Shown here piece by piece: positions 48,333-56,271 of a DNA stretch of 64,000 bases. The DNA comes from Streptomyces malaysiensis subsp. samsunensis (GTDB taxonomy: Bacteria > Actinomycetota > Actinomycetes > Streptomycetales > Streptomycetaceae). A model generated the notes under the pieces. The model was not told the origin of the DNA, did no database searches, and saw nothing but the letters and a program-made list of their open reading frames with translations. The DNA lies in the NCBI RefSeq assembly GCF_024519315.1, contig NZ_JANIIC010000035.1, positions 47,195 through 111,194 on the forward strand, read 5' to 3'. Position 1 is the stretch's first letter. Every line of letters starts with the position of its first letter. Position numbers and translations under genes: made by a program.

Positions 48333-50531
48333 GTGTCCGCCGAAGTCATCGAGGAGCGGTCCCCCGCCGACGCCCCACCGCCCGTACGGCCGCGCCGGAC
48401 CCGCGTCCGCGAGCTGCCCGAGGTGCGGTGGGCCGCGCTGGCCACCGCCGCGTTCCTGCCCGCCCTCGCGCTCGACCTGACCGGCGCCCCGGCGTGGCTG
48501 TGGGCCCCGCTCTACGCCATCTGCTACGCCGCCGGGGGCTGGGAGCCGGGCCTGGCGGGCCTGCGCGCCCTGCGGGAACGCACCCTCGACGTCGATCTGC
48601 TGATGGTCGTCGCCGCGCTCGGGGCCGCGGCGATCGGGCAGTTCCTCGACGGCGCCCTGCTCATCGTCATCTTCGCGGTCTCGGGCGCACTGGAGGCGTT
48701 CGCCACCCGGCGCACCGCCGACTCCGTACGCGGGCTGCTGGACCTGGCGCCCGACACCGCCACGCGGCTCACCCCCGGCGGCGCCGAGGAGCGGGTGGAC
48801 GTCAGCGCGCTGCGCGTCGGCGACACCGTGTTCGTACGGCCCGGTGAGCGGCTGCCCGCCGACGGCACCGTCCGCGAGGGGACCAGCGACGTCCAGCAGG
48901 CCGGGATCACCGGCGAACCGCTCCCGGTGGACAAGGGACCCGGGGACGAGGTGTTCGCGGGCACGCTCAACGGGACGGGCGCGCTGCGCGTCACCGTGGA
49001 CCGGGACGCCTCCGAGTCGGTCATCGCCCGGATCGTGTCCATGGTCGAGGAGGCGAGCGAGCGCAAGGCACCCGGCCAGCTGTTCATCGAGAGGATCGAG
49101 CAGCGCTACGCCATCGGCATGGTGGCCGCCACGCTCGCGCTGTTCGCGATCCCCCTCGCCCTCGGCGCGGAGCTCACCGAAACCCTGCTGCGGGCCATGA
49201 CCTTCATGATCGTGGCATCGCCGTGTGCGGTCGTGCTCGCCACCATGCCACCGCTGCTGTCCGCCATCGCCACCTGCGGACGCAACGGCGTGCTGGTCAA
49301 GTCAGCCGCGGCCATGGAGCGGCTGGGCGGCATCACCCGGGTGGCGCTGGACAAGACCGGAACCCTCACCGAGGCATCGGCGCGCGTCCGCGGGATCCGG
49401 GTGCTCCCGGGCAGTGGCCTCACCGAACACGAGGCCCTGGCCTGGGCCGCAGCGGCCGAGCGGCCCAGCGAGCACCCGCTGGCCCGTGCGGTGGTCGCCG
49501 CCGCGGAAGAGCGCGGTCTGCGTCTGGAGCCCGCGGCCGACTTCGGCTCGGCGCCGGGCCGGGGCGTACGGGCGGTGGTCGCGGGCCGGACCGTCCAGGT
49601 GGGCAGCCCCCTGGCGCTGCTGGACGGCGCGACGCCACCGCTGAAGCGCCCCGGCGAACCGGCGCCGCCGACGGGCGGGGGCGATCCGGGGCGTACGGAT
49701 GTCGCGAACGAGTCGTCCCGTAGAGCCACCGCCGACGACGCGGCCCATACGGCCACCACCGACGACCCGGCCCGTACAGCCACCACCGACGACGACGCCC
49801 GTACAGCCGTCGACCAGGACGGCCCGGTCCGTGCCGCCGTGGCCGAGGTGGAGGACGGCGGTGCCACCGCGGTCGCCGTCCTCGTCGACGGCCGCCCCGC
49901 CGCCGTGCTCGCCATCGCCGCCCCGCTGCGCGCCGGGGCCGCCGAGGCCGTCGCCGCGCTGGGGCAACTCACCGGCACCCCACCGGTGTTGCTGACCGGC
50001 GACAACAAGCGTGCCGCCGCCCGGCTGGGCGAGGAGGTCGGCATCACCGACATACGGGCCGGGCTGCTGCCGCAGGACAAGGTGGCCACCGTACGGGGCT
50101 GGGAGGACACCGGGGAGCGGGTCCTGATGGTCGGCGACGGGGTCAACGACGCCCCGGCGCTGGCCGCCGCGCACACCGGTGTCGCCATGGGCCGCGCGGG
50201 CTCCGCGCTGACGCTGGAGACCGCCGACGCCGTGGTGGTCCGCGATGAACTGGCCGCCGTGCCCTCGCTCGTGGCCCTGTCCCGGCGCGCCCGCCGCCTG
50301 GTGGCGCAGAACCTGGTCATCGCGTGCGCATGCATCGGAGCGCTGGTGGTGTGGGATCTCTTCGGCCATCTGCCGCTGCCGCTCGGCGTGGCGGGCCACG
50401 AGGGGTCCACCGTCCTGGTGGGCCTCAACGGTCTGCGGCTGCTGCACACCTCCGCGTGGCCGGGCGCGGGGCGGACCGGCCGCCGGGCCGCCGGAAGCGA
50501 AACCATGTCCGGCGGTTCCTCACACCCGTGA
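48333..50531 (+). CDS. P1B-4-type heavy-metal transporting P-type ATPase
   Basis: This is a metal-exporting P-type ATPase (732 aa). It has A-domain motif GITGEPLPV, transmembrane metal motif S296-P-C298, phosphorylated D340 in DKTGTLTE, N-domain HP in SEHPLARAV and hinge GDGVNDAP. SPC plus a C-terminal H689-E-G-S-T marks the P1B-4 group (Co, Zn, Ni or Fe), as in CtpD/CtpJ. No N-terminal metal-binding domain is present. An unusual Asp/Thr-rich insert (~465-500) of four 9-residue repeats splits the N-domain. The GTG start at 48333 is preferred. The divergent ArsR sensor probably controls it. Confidence 0.93.
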   Translation: MSAEVIEERSPADAPPPVRPRRTRVRELPEVRWAALATAAFLPALALDLTGAPAWLWAPLYAICYAAGGWEPGLAGLRALRERTLDVDLLMVVAALGAAAIGQFLDGALLIVIFAVSGALEAFATRRTADSVRGLLDLAPDTATRLTPGGAEERVDVSALRVGDTVFVRPGERLPADGTVREGTSDVQQAGITGEPLPVDKGPGDEVFAGTLNGTGALRVTVDRDASESVIARIVSMVEEASERKAPGQLFIERIEQRYAIGMVAATLALFAIPLALGAELTETLLRAMTFMIVASPCAVVLATMPPLLSAIATCGRNGVLVKSAAAMERLGGITRVALDKTGTLTEASARVRGIRVLPGSGLTEHEALAWAAAAERPSEHPLARAVVAAAEERGLRLEPAADFGSAPGRGVRAVVAGRTVQVGSPLALLDGATPPLKRPGEPAPPTGGGDPGRTDVANESSRRATADDAAHTATTDDPARTATTDDDARTAVDQDGPVRAAVAEVEDGGATAVAVLVDGRPAAVLAIAAPLRAGAAEAVAALGQLTGTPPVLLTGDNKRAAARLGEEVGITDIRAGLLPQDKVATVRGWEDTGERVLMVGDGVNDAPALAAAHTGVAMGRAGSALTLETADAVVVRDELAAVPSLVALSRRARRLVAQNLVIACACIGALVVWDLFGHLPLPLGVAGHEGSTVLVGLNGLRLLHTSAWPGAGRTGRRAAGSETMSGGSSHP
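49725..49832. repeat. Four tandem 27-bp repeats inside the ATPase gene
   Basis: Units start at 49725, 49752, 49779 and 49806 (the last more diverged), each near GCCACCACCGACGACCCGGC plus CCGTACA. They encode the repeats ATADDAAHT, ATTDDPART, ATTDDDART and AVDQDGPVR in frame, inserted in the nucleotide-binding domain. Confidence 0.85.
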
Positions 50532-50694
50532 CATCGGCGGCTGGTGGCCGCGGCATCCGGCAGTCACCTTGCGGTGGCGGCCGGGCCGCCGGGCCACACG
50601 TCGCGGGCGGCCCGTGAAATCCACCGGACAGCGACCCGGACGCGGGACGGGCCGGGACGGGACCCGCCCCGGCCCGCCGCTCTACGATGGGGGC

Positions 50695-51054
50695 ATGCCG
50701 GTCAGCGAACCCTCCTCAACTGCGACCCGATCGCATACGCACCCCAGTGGCGCGGCGCAGTTCTCCACGGCCGCCAATGTCTTCTCACTGCTCTCCGATC
50801 CGACCCGGCTGCATCTGGTGTGGTCCCTCGCCCGGGGCGAAGCCGATGTCAACACCCTGACCGAGGCCAGCGGGGCGGCCCGCCCCGCGGTGAGCCAGCA
50901 TCTGGCCAAGCTCCGGCTGGCCGGGCTGGTCCAGATGCGCAAGGAGGGCCGCCGCTCGGTGTACTCACTTCACGACGGCCATCTGCGCCGACTGGTCGTC
51001 GAGGCCGTCAACCACGCGGACCACATGGTCACCGGGGCCCCGTCGCACGACTGA
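50695..51054 (+). CDS. ArsR/SmtB-family metal sensor (second copy)
   Basis: This is a 119-aa winged-helix sensor (LLSDPTRLHLVWSLARGEAD, ARPAVSQHLAKLRLAGLVQM) with a full alpha-5 site D94-x-H96-x10-H107-x2-H110. N-terminal histidines (H14, H16) could complete an NmtR-like six-coordinate Ni/Co site. It is 163 bp downstream of the P1B ATPase and convergent with the CDF exporter gene, its most likely target together with the ATPase. The ATG at 50695 lies in GGGGGCATG, whose ribosome site is weak. Confidence 0.92.
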   Translation: MPVSEPSSTATRSHTHPSGAAQFSTAANVFSLLSDPTRLHLVWSLARGEADVNTLTEASGAARPAVSQHLAKLRLAGLVQMRKEGRRSVYSLHDGHLRRLVVEAVNHADHMVTGAPSHD

Positions 51055-51274
51055 CCGCACCAAAGGGGACGGTGCACCCCGTCTCCCCCGCTCCCCTGCA
51101 CGCCGCCGGACCGCCTCACCCCGCGCCCCCCTTCCCTCCGCGCTGCGGCTCTCCTCCGGGGCGCCCCTGGTGACGGGGTGGATGCGGCAGGTACGGGCCC
51201 GCCTGGAGGGCCGGGCCGGGGCCGGGTGTTCCAGCCCTGGCGGGACGCCCGCAAGCTGATGCGGAAGGAGCCCA

Positions 51275-52297
51275 TCACCCCGGTGGGGATCCGGCGTGGT
51301 GCGCCAGCAGGCGATGCGGATCCTCGGCGCCCGGCCCAGGGGCCGGATCGGTGTGCACCAGGGCGGCGGTCAGCCGGGGCACCGCGTGGCGGAGGGCGTG
51401 TTCCGCCCTGACCGCCACATCGTGCGCCGCGCGCAGATCCAGGCCACCGTCCACCTCCACCGTGACCTCGGCGCGCAGCCCGTGGCCGAGCCAGCGCATC
51501 CGGAGCTCGGTCACCCGCAGCACTCCGGGGACCGCGCGCAGTGCGGCCTCGCCCGTGTCGACCACCGCCGGGTCGACGGAGTCCATCAGCCGCCGGAACA
51601 CCTCGCGGGCCGCGTCCTTGAGGACGAGCAGGATCGCGACGGTGATGGCCAGGCCCACCAGCGGGTCGGCGGCCCGCCAGCCGAGCGCCACGCCGCCCGC
51701 GCCCACCAGCACGGCCAGGGAGGTGAAGCCGTCGGTGCGGGCGTGCAGTCCGTCGGCGACCAGGGCAGCCGAGCCGATCCGCCGCCCGACCCGGATCCGC
51801 AGGCGGGCCACCCATTCGTTGCCGATGAAGCCGAGCACCGCCGCGAGCGCGACGACGCCCGGATGGGCGATGTCGCGCGGGTGCAGCAACCGGTCCACGG
51901 ACTCGTAGGCGGCCAGGGCCGCCGAGGCGGCGATGGTCAGGACGATGACGATCCCGGCCAGGTCCTCGGCCCGGCCGTAGCCGTAGGTGAACCGCCGGGT
52001 CGCCGCGCGGCGCCCCAGGACGAACGCCACGGCGAGCGGCAGCGCGGTCAGGGCGTCGGCGGCGTTGTGGACGGTGTCGCCCAGCAGCGCCACCGAGCCG
52101 GACAGCAGCACGACCGCGGCCTGGAGGACCGCGGTGGCGCCCAGGACGCCGAGGGAGAGCCACAGGGCACGCATGCCCTCGGCCGATGACTCCAGCGCGG
52201 GGTCGACCTTCTGCGCCGACTCATGGGAGTGCGGTTTCAGCAGATGCGCGAGCTGGTGCCGCCGGTGGGACCAGCGTTCATGATGACGGGACTCCAT
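51275..52297 (-). CDS. Cation diffusion facilitator (CDF) family exporter
   Basis: This is a six-helix zinc/cobalt-type antiporter (340 aa). Metal-site motifs are HNAAD in helix 2 (GDTVHNAADAL) and HARTD in helix 5 (DGLHARTDGF), followed by a cytoplasmic C-terminal domain (~245-320). The N-terminus is unusually His-rich (MESRHHERWSHRRHQLAHLL, KPHSHES), perhaps a metal-capture region. The ATG at 52297 is chosen; a GTG at 52324 is possible. A short imperfect palindrome TATGTGCATA precedes it. Confidence 0.9.
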   Translation of the reverse strand: MESRHHERWSHRRHQLAHLLKPHSHESAQKVDPALESSAEGMRALWLSLGVLGATAVLQAAVVLLSGSVALLGDTVHNAADALTALPLAVAFVLGRRAATRRFTYGYGRAEDLAGIVIVLTIAASAALAAYESVDRLLHPRDIAHPGVVALAAVLGFIGNEWVARLRIRVGRRIGSAALVADGLHARTDGFTSLAVLVGAGGVALGWRAADPLVGLAITVAILLVLKDAAREVFRRLMDSVDPAVVDTGEAALRAVPGVLRVTELRMRWLGHGLRAEVTVEVDGGLDLRAAHDVAVRAEHALRHAVPRLTAALVHTDPAPGPGAEDPHRLLAHHAGSPPG

Positions 52298-52305
52298 GAA
52301 ACCAT

Positions 52306-52315
52306 TATGTGCATA
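52306..52315. promoter_or_regulatory. Possible ArsR operator upstream of the CDF gene
   Basis: TATGTGCATA is a 10-bp near-palindrome 9 bp before the CDF start, inside an AT-rich stretch (CCATTATGTGCATACACG). It resembles the half-palindromic ATnTGnnCATAT sites of NmtR/SmtB regulators. The arms are short, so this is tentative. Confidence 0.3.
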
Positions 52316-52384
52316 CACGCGCACCCATGCACCTGTTGAATCCGCGACGGTCGGCGATATCCCAGCCCACTTCCGGCGGAGCGC

Positions 52385-52627
52385 CTAGCGCGCCCCATAG
52401 GGCAGCAGCGCCATCTCACGCGCGTTCTTGATCGCGCGGGCCAGTTGGCGCTGCTGCTGCGCGGTCACCCGGGTGACCCGGCGGCTGCGTATCTTGCCGC
52501 GATCGGAGATGAACTTCCGCAGCAGTTCGGTGTCCTTGTAGTCGATGTAGGTGATACCTGCCTTGTCCAGCGGGTTCACCCGGTTGCGCCGGCCGTCCCG
52601 GCGGGTGGGGTCGATGCGTCGGGCCAT
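52385..52627 (-). CDS. rpsR2: 30S ribosomal protein S18, cysteine-free paralogue
   Basis: This is an 80-aa S18 (NPLDKAGITYIDYKDTELLR, KFISDRGKIRSRRVTRVTAQ). The N-terminal region lacks the CxxC found in zinc-binding S18 copies, so this is a C-minus paralogue expressed when zinc is short. The ATG at 52627 gives 7-nt spacing to AAGGA; an adjacent ATG at 52630 is possible. It is 69 bp downstream of the CobW-like gene on the same strand and completes the Zn-independent ribosomal operon running from L33. Confidence 0.93.
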   Translation of the reverse strand: MARRIDPTRRDGRRNRVNPLDKAGITYIDYKDTELLRKFISDRGKIRSRRVTRVTAQQQRQLARAIKNAREMALLPYGAR

Positions 52628-52696
52628 CATCGGGTCCTTGTCTGTGCGATGCGTGCGGCGTCCGTCCGCGCTCCGGTCAGGACGGGGCAGGACGGG

Positions 52697-53863
52697 TCAG
52701 AACACCGGGTCGAGCAGTTCGTCGAAGGCGTGCGGCAGCCGGCGCCAGGCGTCCGGCCCGGCCGCGTACTCCGCGTCGGTCAGCAGACATGAGTCGAGCA
52801 GGGCCAGCAGTCCGTCGCGGTCGAGGCCGGGCGAGGTGAAGGTGAGGTGCTGGCAGCGGTCGCCGTGGCCGGGGTGCCAGTCGAGCGCGGCGGCGACCCG
52901 CCGCTCGGGCGGCACCATCTCCCAGGCGGCGTCCGGCAGCGCGGCCAGCCACGGCCCGGCCGACTCCACGCACAGGGCCCCGCCCGCCGCGTCCCAGGAC
53001 AGCAGGGTGTCACCCCGGTCCGCGAGCCAGAAGCGGCCCCGGCTGCGGGCCGCAGCACAGGTCAGATCCTCCAGTGCGGCATAGAGCCGCCCCGGGTGGA
53101 AGGGCCGCCCGCGCCGCCAGACGAGGGTGGCCACCCCGTGGTCATCGCCCTCCTGCGGCAGCAGCGCACACGCCGGATGCTGACGGGCGGCGGCCGCCTC
53201 GATGTCGAAGCCCTCGAGAAGCGCGGGCCCCAGCCCTCCCTCGCCGAGCCGCAGCTTCCTTGCCCCCGGGGTGAGTTGGGTGAGCAGGGCGTGATCGCCG
53301 CAGTCCGCGGGCTCCCCGGACATCCCGTCCTCGGCGACGGCGATCAGGGTGGGATACTCCAGCTGCCGGGCGAAGGTGTCCGCGATGGTGCGCTGATCGG
53401 CCGGGGCGGCGGCGAGACCGGCCTCGGCGACGTCGTCGCCATTGGCCAGATACGGCACGATCAGGGCCGGGTCGACCGCGGTGGCCACTCCGGTCAGCTC
53501 CAGCGGCGCACCCTCGGCCGCGATGACGGCGGCCATGGCCTGGGGCTCGACCGAGTCCCACAGCTCGACGACGGCGAGCCGGTGGCCGCCGCCCGTGGCC
53601 AGGCGCAGCAGTTCGGGGACCAGGTCCTCGCGCAGCGCACAGCACGCGCAGTCGTTCACCAGCGGCGCCTCGCCACCACCGAGCGGCCCGGACGCGTCGC
53701 GCACGGTGCGGCGCACGGCGCGGTCGGTGGCGGCGGACAGATCGTGGTGCAGCGCCACGGAGCCGGGCACCGTGCGCAGGATCTCCTCGACGGCGGCGTG
53801 GCGGGCATCGGCGTGCAGCCCGCCCACGACCGCGACGGCCAGTCGGTGCTCGTCCGCGCTCAC
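52697..53863 (-). CDS. CobW/COG0523-like protein with a degenerate P-loop (Mrf-like)
   Basis: This is a 388-aa member of the CobW family by overall form: the CxCC-type motif is NDCACCALREDL, and a C-terminal CobW_C-type domain (AWEMVPPERRVAAALDWHPG, RCQHLTFTSPGLDRDGLL) is complete. The Walker A loop, normally GxxGxGKT, reads VVGGLHADARHAAV, so GTP hydrolysis is doubtful. CobW-like proteins in mycobacterial Zn-free ribosomal operons (Mrf) recruit a hibernation factor; this may be the Streptomyces counterpart. It overlaps L31B by 4 bp. The GTG start at 53863 follows GGAGGGGCC. Confidence 0.85.
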   Translation of the reverse strand: MSADEHRLAVAVVGGLHADARHAAVEEILRTVPGSVALHHDLSAATDRAVRRTVRDASGPLGGGEAPLVNDCACCALREDLVPELLRLATGGGHRLAVVELWDSVEPQAMAAVIAAEGAPLELTGVATAVDPALIVPYLANGDDVAEAGLAAAPADQRTIADTFARQLEYPTLIAVAEDGMSGEPADCGDHALLTQLTPGARKLRLGEGGLGPALLEGFDIEAAAARQHPACALLPQEGDDHGVATLVWRRGRPFHPGRLYAALEDLTCAAARSRGRFWLADRGDTLLSWDAAGGALCVESAGPWLAALPDAAWEMVPPERRVAAALDWHPGHGDRCQHLTFTSPGLDRDGLLALLDSCLLTDAEYAAGPDAWRRLPHAFDELLDPVF

Positions 53864-54117
53864 CGGCCCCTCCGGCCGCGCCCGTAGCGCCGCTCGAACC
53901 GCTCGACGCGACCGGCGGTGTCCACGACACGCTGGTTGCCGGTGTAGAAGGGGTGGCTCGCCGAGGAGATCTCGACGTCGATGACCGGATAGGTGTTGCC
54001 GTCCTGCCACTCCACGGTCTGGTCGCTGGTGGCGGTGGAGCGGGTGAGGAAGGCGAAGTCGCCGGCCCGGTCACGGAAGACGACGGGCCGGTACGCGGGG
54101 TGAATGCCGGGCTTCAT
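53860..54117 (-). CDS. rpmE2: 50S ribosomal protein L31 type B (zinc-free)
   Basis: This is an 85-aa type B L31 (MKPGIHPAYRPVVFRDRAGD, HPFYTGNQRVVDTAGRVERF), without the CxxC of type A. It replaces Zn-binding L31 on ribosomes in zinc shortage. It starts 5 bp after the L33 stop and overlaps the CobW-like gene by 4 bp, so the three genes are one operon under the Zur-type site upstream of L33. Confidence 0.95.
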   Translation of the reverse strand: MKPGIHPAYRPVVFRDRAGDFAFLTRSTATSDQTVEWQDGNTYPVIDVEISSASHPFYTGNQRVVDTAGRVERFERRYGRGRRGR

Positions 54118-54122
54118 GACGG

Positions 54123-54287
54123 TCAGCGCTCCTCACGGAAGTCGACATGGCGGCCGACGACCGGGTCGTACTTGCGCAGGGTCAGCCGGTCGGGGTCGTT
54201 CCGCCGGCTCTTGCGGGTCACATAGGTGTAGCCGGTGCCCGCGGTGGACCTCAGTTTGACGATCGGGCGTAGTTCATTGCGTGCCAT
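54123..54287 (-). CDS. rpmG: 50S ribosomal protein L33, cysteine-free paralogue
   Basis: A short 54-codon gene reads MARNELRPIVKLRSTAGTGY and then TYVTRKSRRNDPDRLTLRKY to a TGA at 54123. It is L33 without the two CxxC pairs. No ribosome site precedes the ATG; a TATACT element 7-12 bp upstream suggests a leaderless transcript. It is the first gene of the minus-strand Zn-independent operon (L33, L31B, CobW-like, S18). Confidence 0.95.
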   Translation of the reverse strand: MARNELRPIVKLRSTAGTGYTYVTRKSRRNDPDRLTLRKYDPVVGRHVDFREER

Positions 54288-54302
54288 GAGCCAGAGTATA
54301 CA

Positions 54303-54323
54303 CGGAAGTGGTTTTCATTTTCA
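54303..54323. promoter_or_regulatory. Zur-type box in the L33/L28 divergent promoter
   Basis: The AT-rich CGGAAGTGGTTTTCATTTTC lies between the divergent L33 and L28 starts. Read as TGAAAACCACTTCCG on the minus strand, it fits the TGRAARY-N-RYTTYCA actinobacterial Zur pattern apart from its last base. It overlaps the likely L33 promoter, so Zur with zinc would block both operons. Site assignment is by pattern and context. Confidence 0.7.
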
Positions 54324-54374
54324 TCAAGCTGCTACGCTGCCGCCACATCCACACCACCGCCGAACGGAGGAACC

Positions 54375-54611
54375 ATGTCCGCCCACTGCCAGCTCACCGG
54401 CCGGCAGCCCGGCTTCGGGCACCACATCTCCCACTCCCACCGCCGCACCAAGCGCCGGTTCGACCCCAACGTGCAGCGCAAGCGCTACTGGCTGCCGAGC
54501 GAGGGCCGCCATATCCGGCTCACCCTCAGCACCAAGGCCATCAAGACCATCGACGCGATCGGCATCGAGGCCGCCGTGGCCCGTATCCGCGCCCGGGGAG
54601 GGAAGGTCTGA
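54375..54611 (+). CDS. rpmB2: 50S ribosomal protein L28, zinc-free paralogue
   Basis: This is a 78-aa L28 (MSAHCQLTGRQPGFGHHISH, THRRTKRRF-type core, RYWLPSEGRHIRLTLSTKAI). Only one cysteine remains, so the zinc site of C-plus L28 is gone. The ribosome site is CGGAGGAACC. It overlaps the S14 gene by one base (TGATG), so the two are translationally coupled. It is driven from the same divergent Zur-box region as L33. Confidence 0.95.
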   Translation: MSAHCQLTGRQPGFGHHISHSHRRTKRRFDPNVQRKRYWLPSEGRHIRLTLSTKAIKTIDAIGIEAAVARIRARGGKV

Positions 54612-54916
54612 TGGCCAAGAAGAGCAAGATCGTCAAGAACGAGAAGCGACGGGTGATCGTGGCCCGCCACGCCAAGCGCCGCGCCGAGCTGAAGGCGGTC
54701 ATCGCCGACCCCCGCACCTCGGCGGAGGAACGGCTCGACGCCCAGCGGGAACTGCGCCGCCAGCCCCGCGACGCCAGCGCCACCCGGGTACGCAACCGCG
54801 ACTCCATCGACGGCCGCCCGCGCGGCCATCTGCGCGCCTTCGGCCTCTCCCGTATCCGGCTGCGCGAGATGGCGCACGCGGGCGAACTCCCCGGGGTGAC
54901 CAAGAGCAGCTGGTGA
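54611..54916 (+). CDS. rpsN2: 30S ribosomal protein S14, long zinc-free type
   Basis: This is a 101-aa long-form S14 (MAKKSKIVKNEKRRVIVARH, FGLSRIRLREMAHAGELPGV) with no cysteines, in contrast to the short zinc-binding S14. It starts at the stop of L28. It is the second gene of the plus-strand half of the zinc-response ribosomal cluster. Confidence 0.95.
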   Translation: MAKKSKIVKNEKRRVIVARHAKRRAELKAVIADPRTSAEERLDAQRELRRQPRDASATRVRNRDSIDGRPRGHLRAFGLSRIRLREMAHAGELPGVTKSSW

Positions 54917-55006
54917 TCCCCCACCGCTCCGGGCCACTCCGCCGAGGTGCGCCGCTTGGCACACTATTTCAACCGCCGACGCCGACGGATCGACGGGCCG
55001 TTCCGG

Positions 55007-56131
55007 CTACTCGGCCTCGGTGAGGCAGAGGTCCCCGTCGGCAGGCGGTGCGAAGAAGCGGGCCACCTCCGCGTCCGTGACCTCGGCGAGAGTGGCCGGG
55101 GCCCAGCGGGGGCGGCGGTCCTTGTCGATCACCTGGGCGCGGATGCCCTCGACGAAGTCCGGGCGGGACAGGGCCGCGCAGGAGACGCGGTACTCCTGCT
55201 CCATGACCCGCTCCAGCGAGCCGAGCGCCCGGGCCCGGCGGACAGCGGCCAGTGTGGCCTTCAGCGCCGTGGGGGACTTGGCGAGCAGGGTCTGGGCGGT
55301 CTCCTTGGCGGCCGGTTCCCCGACGGCCGTCAGCCGGTCCACGATCTCCTCGACGGTGTCCGCCGCATAGCAGTGGTCGATCCACTCCCGCTGGCCGTCC
55401 AGGGTTCCGGCCGGGGCCTCCACGGCGTACCGGGGAAGGACGTCCGCCACCGGCTCCGCGGCCAGGTCCCGGGTCAGCGCGGGCAGCAGCCCGGAGGGGA
55501 CGACATGGTCGGCCAGGCCGCAGCGCAGCGCGTCGGCGGCGCCCACCGCCGCTCCCGTGAGCGCCAGATGGGTGCCCAGTTCGCCCGGTGCGCGGGACAG
55601 CAGATGGGTGCCGCCGACGTCCGGTACGAAGCCGATCGTGGTCTCGGGCATGGCCACCCGGGAGCGCTCGGTGACGATCCGCACCCCGCCGTGGGCCGAG
55701 ATCCCGACGCCCCCGCCCATGACGATGCCGTCCATCAGGGCCACATACGGCTTGGGGTAGCGGGCGATCCGGGCGTTGAGCGTGTACTCGTCGCGCCAGA
55801 ACGCCCTCGAGGCCGCGCCGCCGCCCGAGGTCACATCCCGATGGATCATGCGGATGTCGCCGCCCGCGCACAGCCCGCGCTCCCCCGCCCCGTCGATCAC
55901 CACGGTCCGGACGGCCGGGTCCCGCTCCCAGGCGGTGAGGGCCTCGGCGATCCGGGTCACCATGGGGTGGGTGAGGGCGTTGAGGGCGCGGGGGCGGTTG
56001 AGGGTGAGACGCCCGGCGCGGCCCTCGGTGCGCGTCAGCACGGCGTCGCCCTCGGCGGCGGAGTCGGGCACGGACTTGGTCACGGAGTTGGTCACGGAGT
56101 TGGTCACGCGGTCGGTCACGGAGTCGGTCAC
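55007..56131 (-). CDS. 3-hydroxyisobutyryl-CoA hydrolase (crotonase superfamily)
   Basis: This is a crotonase-fold hydrolase of valine degradation (374 aa). It has oxyanion-hole sequence CAGGDIRMIHRD, GGGVGISAHGGVRIVTERS and the HIBYL-CoA-specific ECH_2 C-terminal region (~180-350, with SPTALKATLAAVRRARALGS and EYRVS). The catalytic Glu lies in AMPETTIGFVPD. The N-terminal ~24 residues are four-residue repeats (VTDSVTDRVTNSVTNSVT) in which every unit begins with GTG, so the true start is ambiguous. GAAGGA lies 12 nt before the first GTG (56131). Confidence 0.92.
   Translation of the reverse strand: MTDSVTDRVTNSVTNSVTKSVPDSAAEGDAVLTRTEGRAGRLTLNRPRALNALTHPMVTRIAEALTAWERDPAVRTVVIDGAGERGLCAGGDIRMIHRDVTSGGGAASRAFWRDEYTLNARIARYPKPYVALMDGIVMGGGVGISAHGGVRIVTERSRVAMPETTIGFVPDVGGTHLLSRAPGELGTHLALTGAAVGAADALRCGLADHVVPSGLLPALTRDLAAEPVADVLPRYAVEAPAGTLDGQREWIDHCYAADTVEEIVDRLTAVGEPAAKETAQTLLAKSPTALKATLAAVRRARALGSLERVMEQEYRVSCAALSRPDFVEGIRAQVIDKDRRPRWAPATLAEVTDAEVARFFAPPADGDLCLTEAE
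56067..56131. repeat. Tandem 12-bp repeats encoding serial GTG codons
   Basis: Units near GTCACGGAGTTG start at 56067, 56079, 56091, 56103, 56115 and 56127 (the last partial). On the minus strand each supplies an in-frame GTG, so the 5' end of the hydrolase gene is a row of potential start codons. Confidence 0.85.
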
Positions 56132-56271
56132 GAGGTGTTCGTTCCTTCCGGCGTCTGATGCGTTCGCGGATCACCACCGATCCGTCGCCGCCGATCCTCT
56201 CAACCGGCCATCGGCCCGGTACAACAGGCCATCGGCCCCGGAACGGCCGGGCCCTCTGTTTGACTGGGCAC

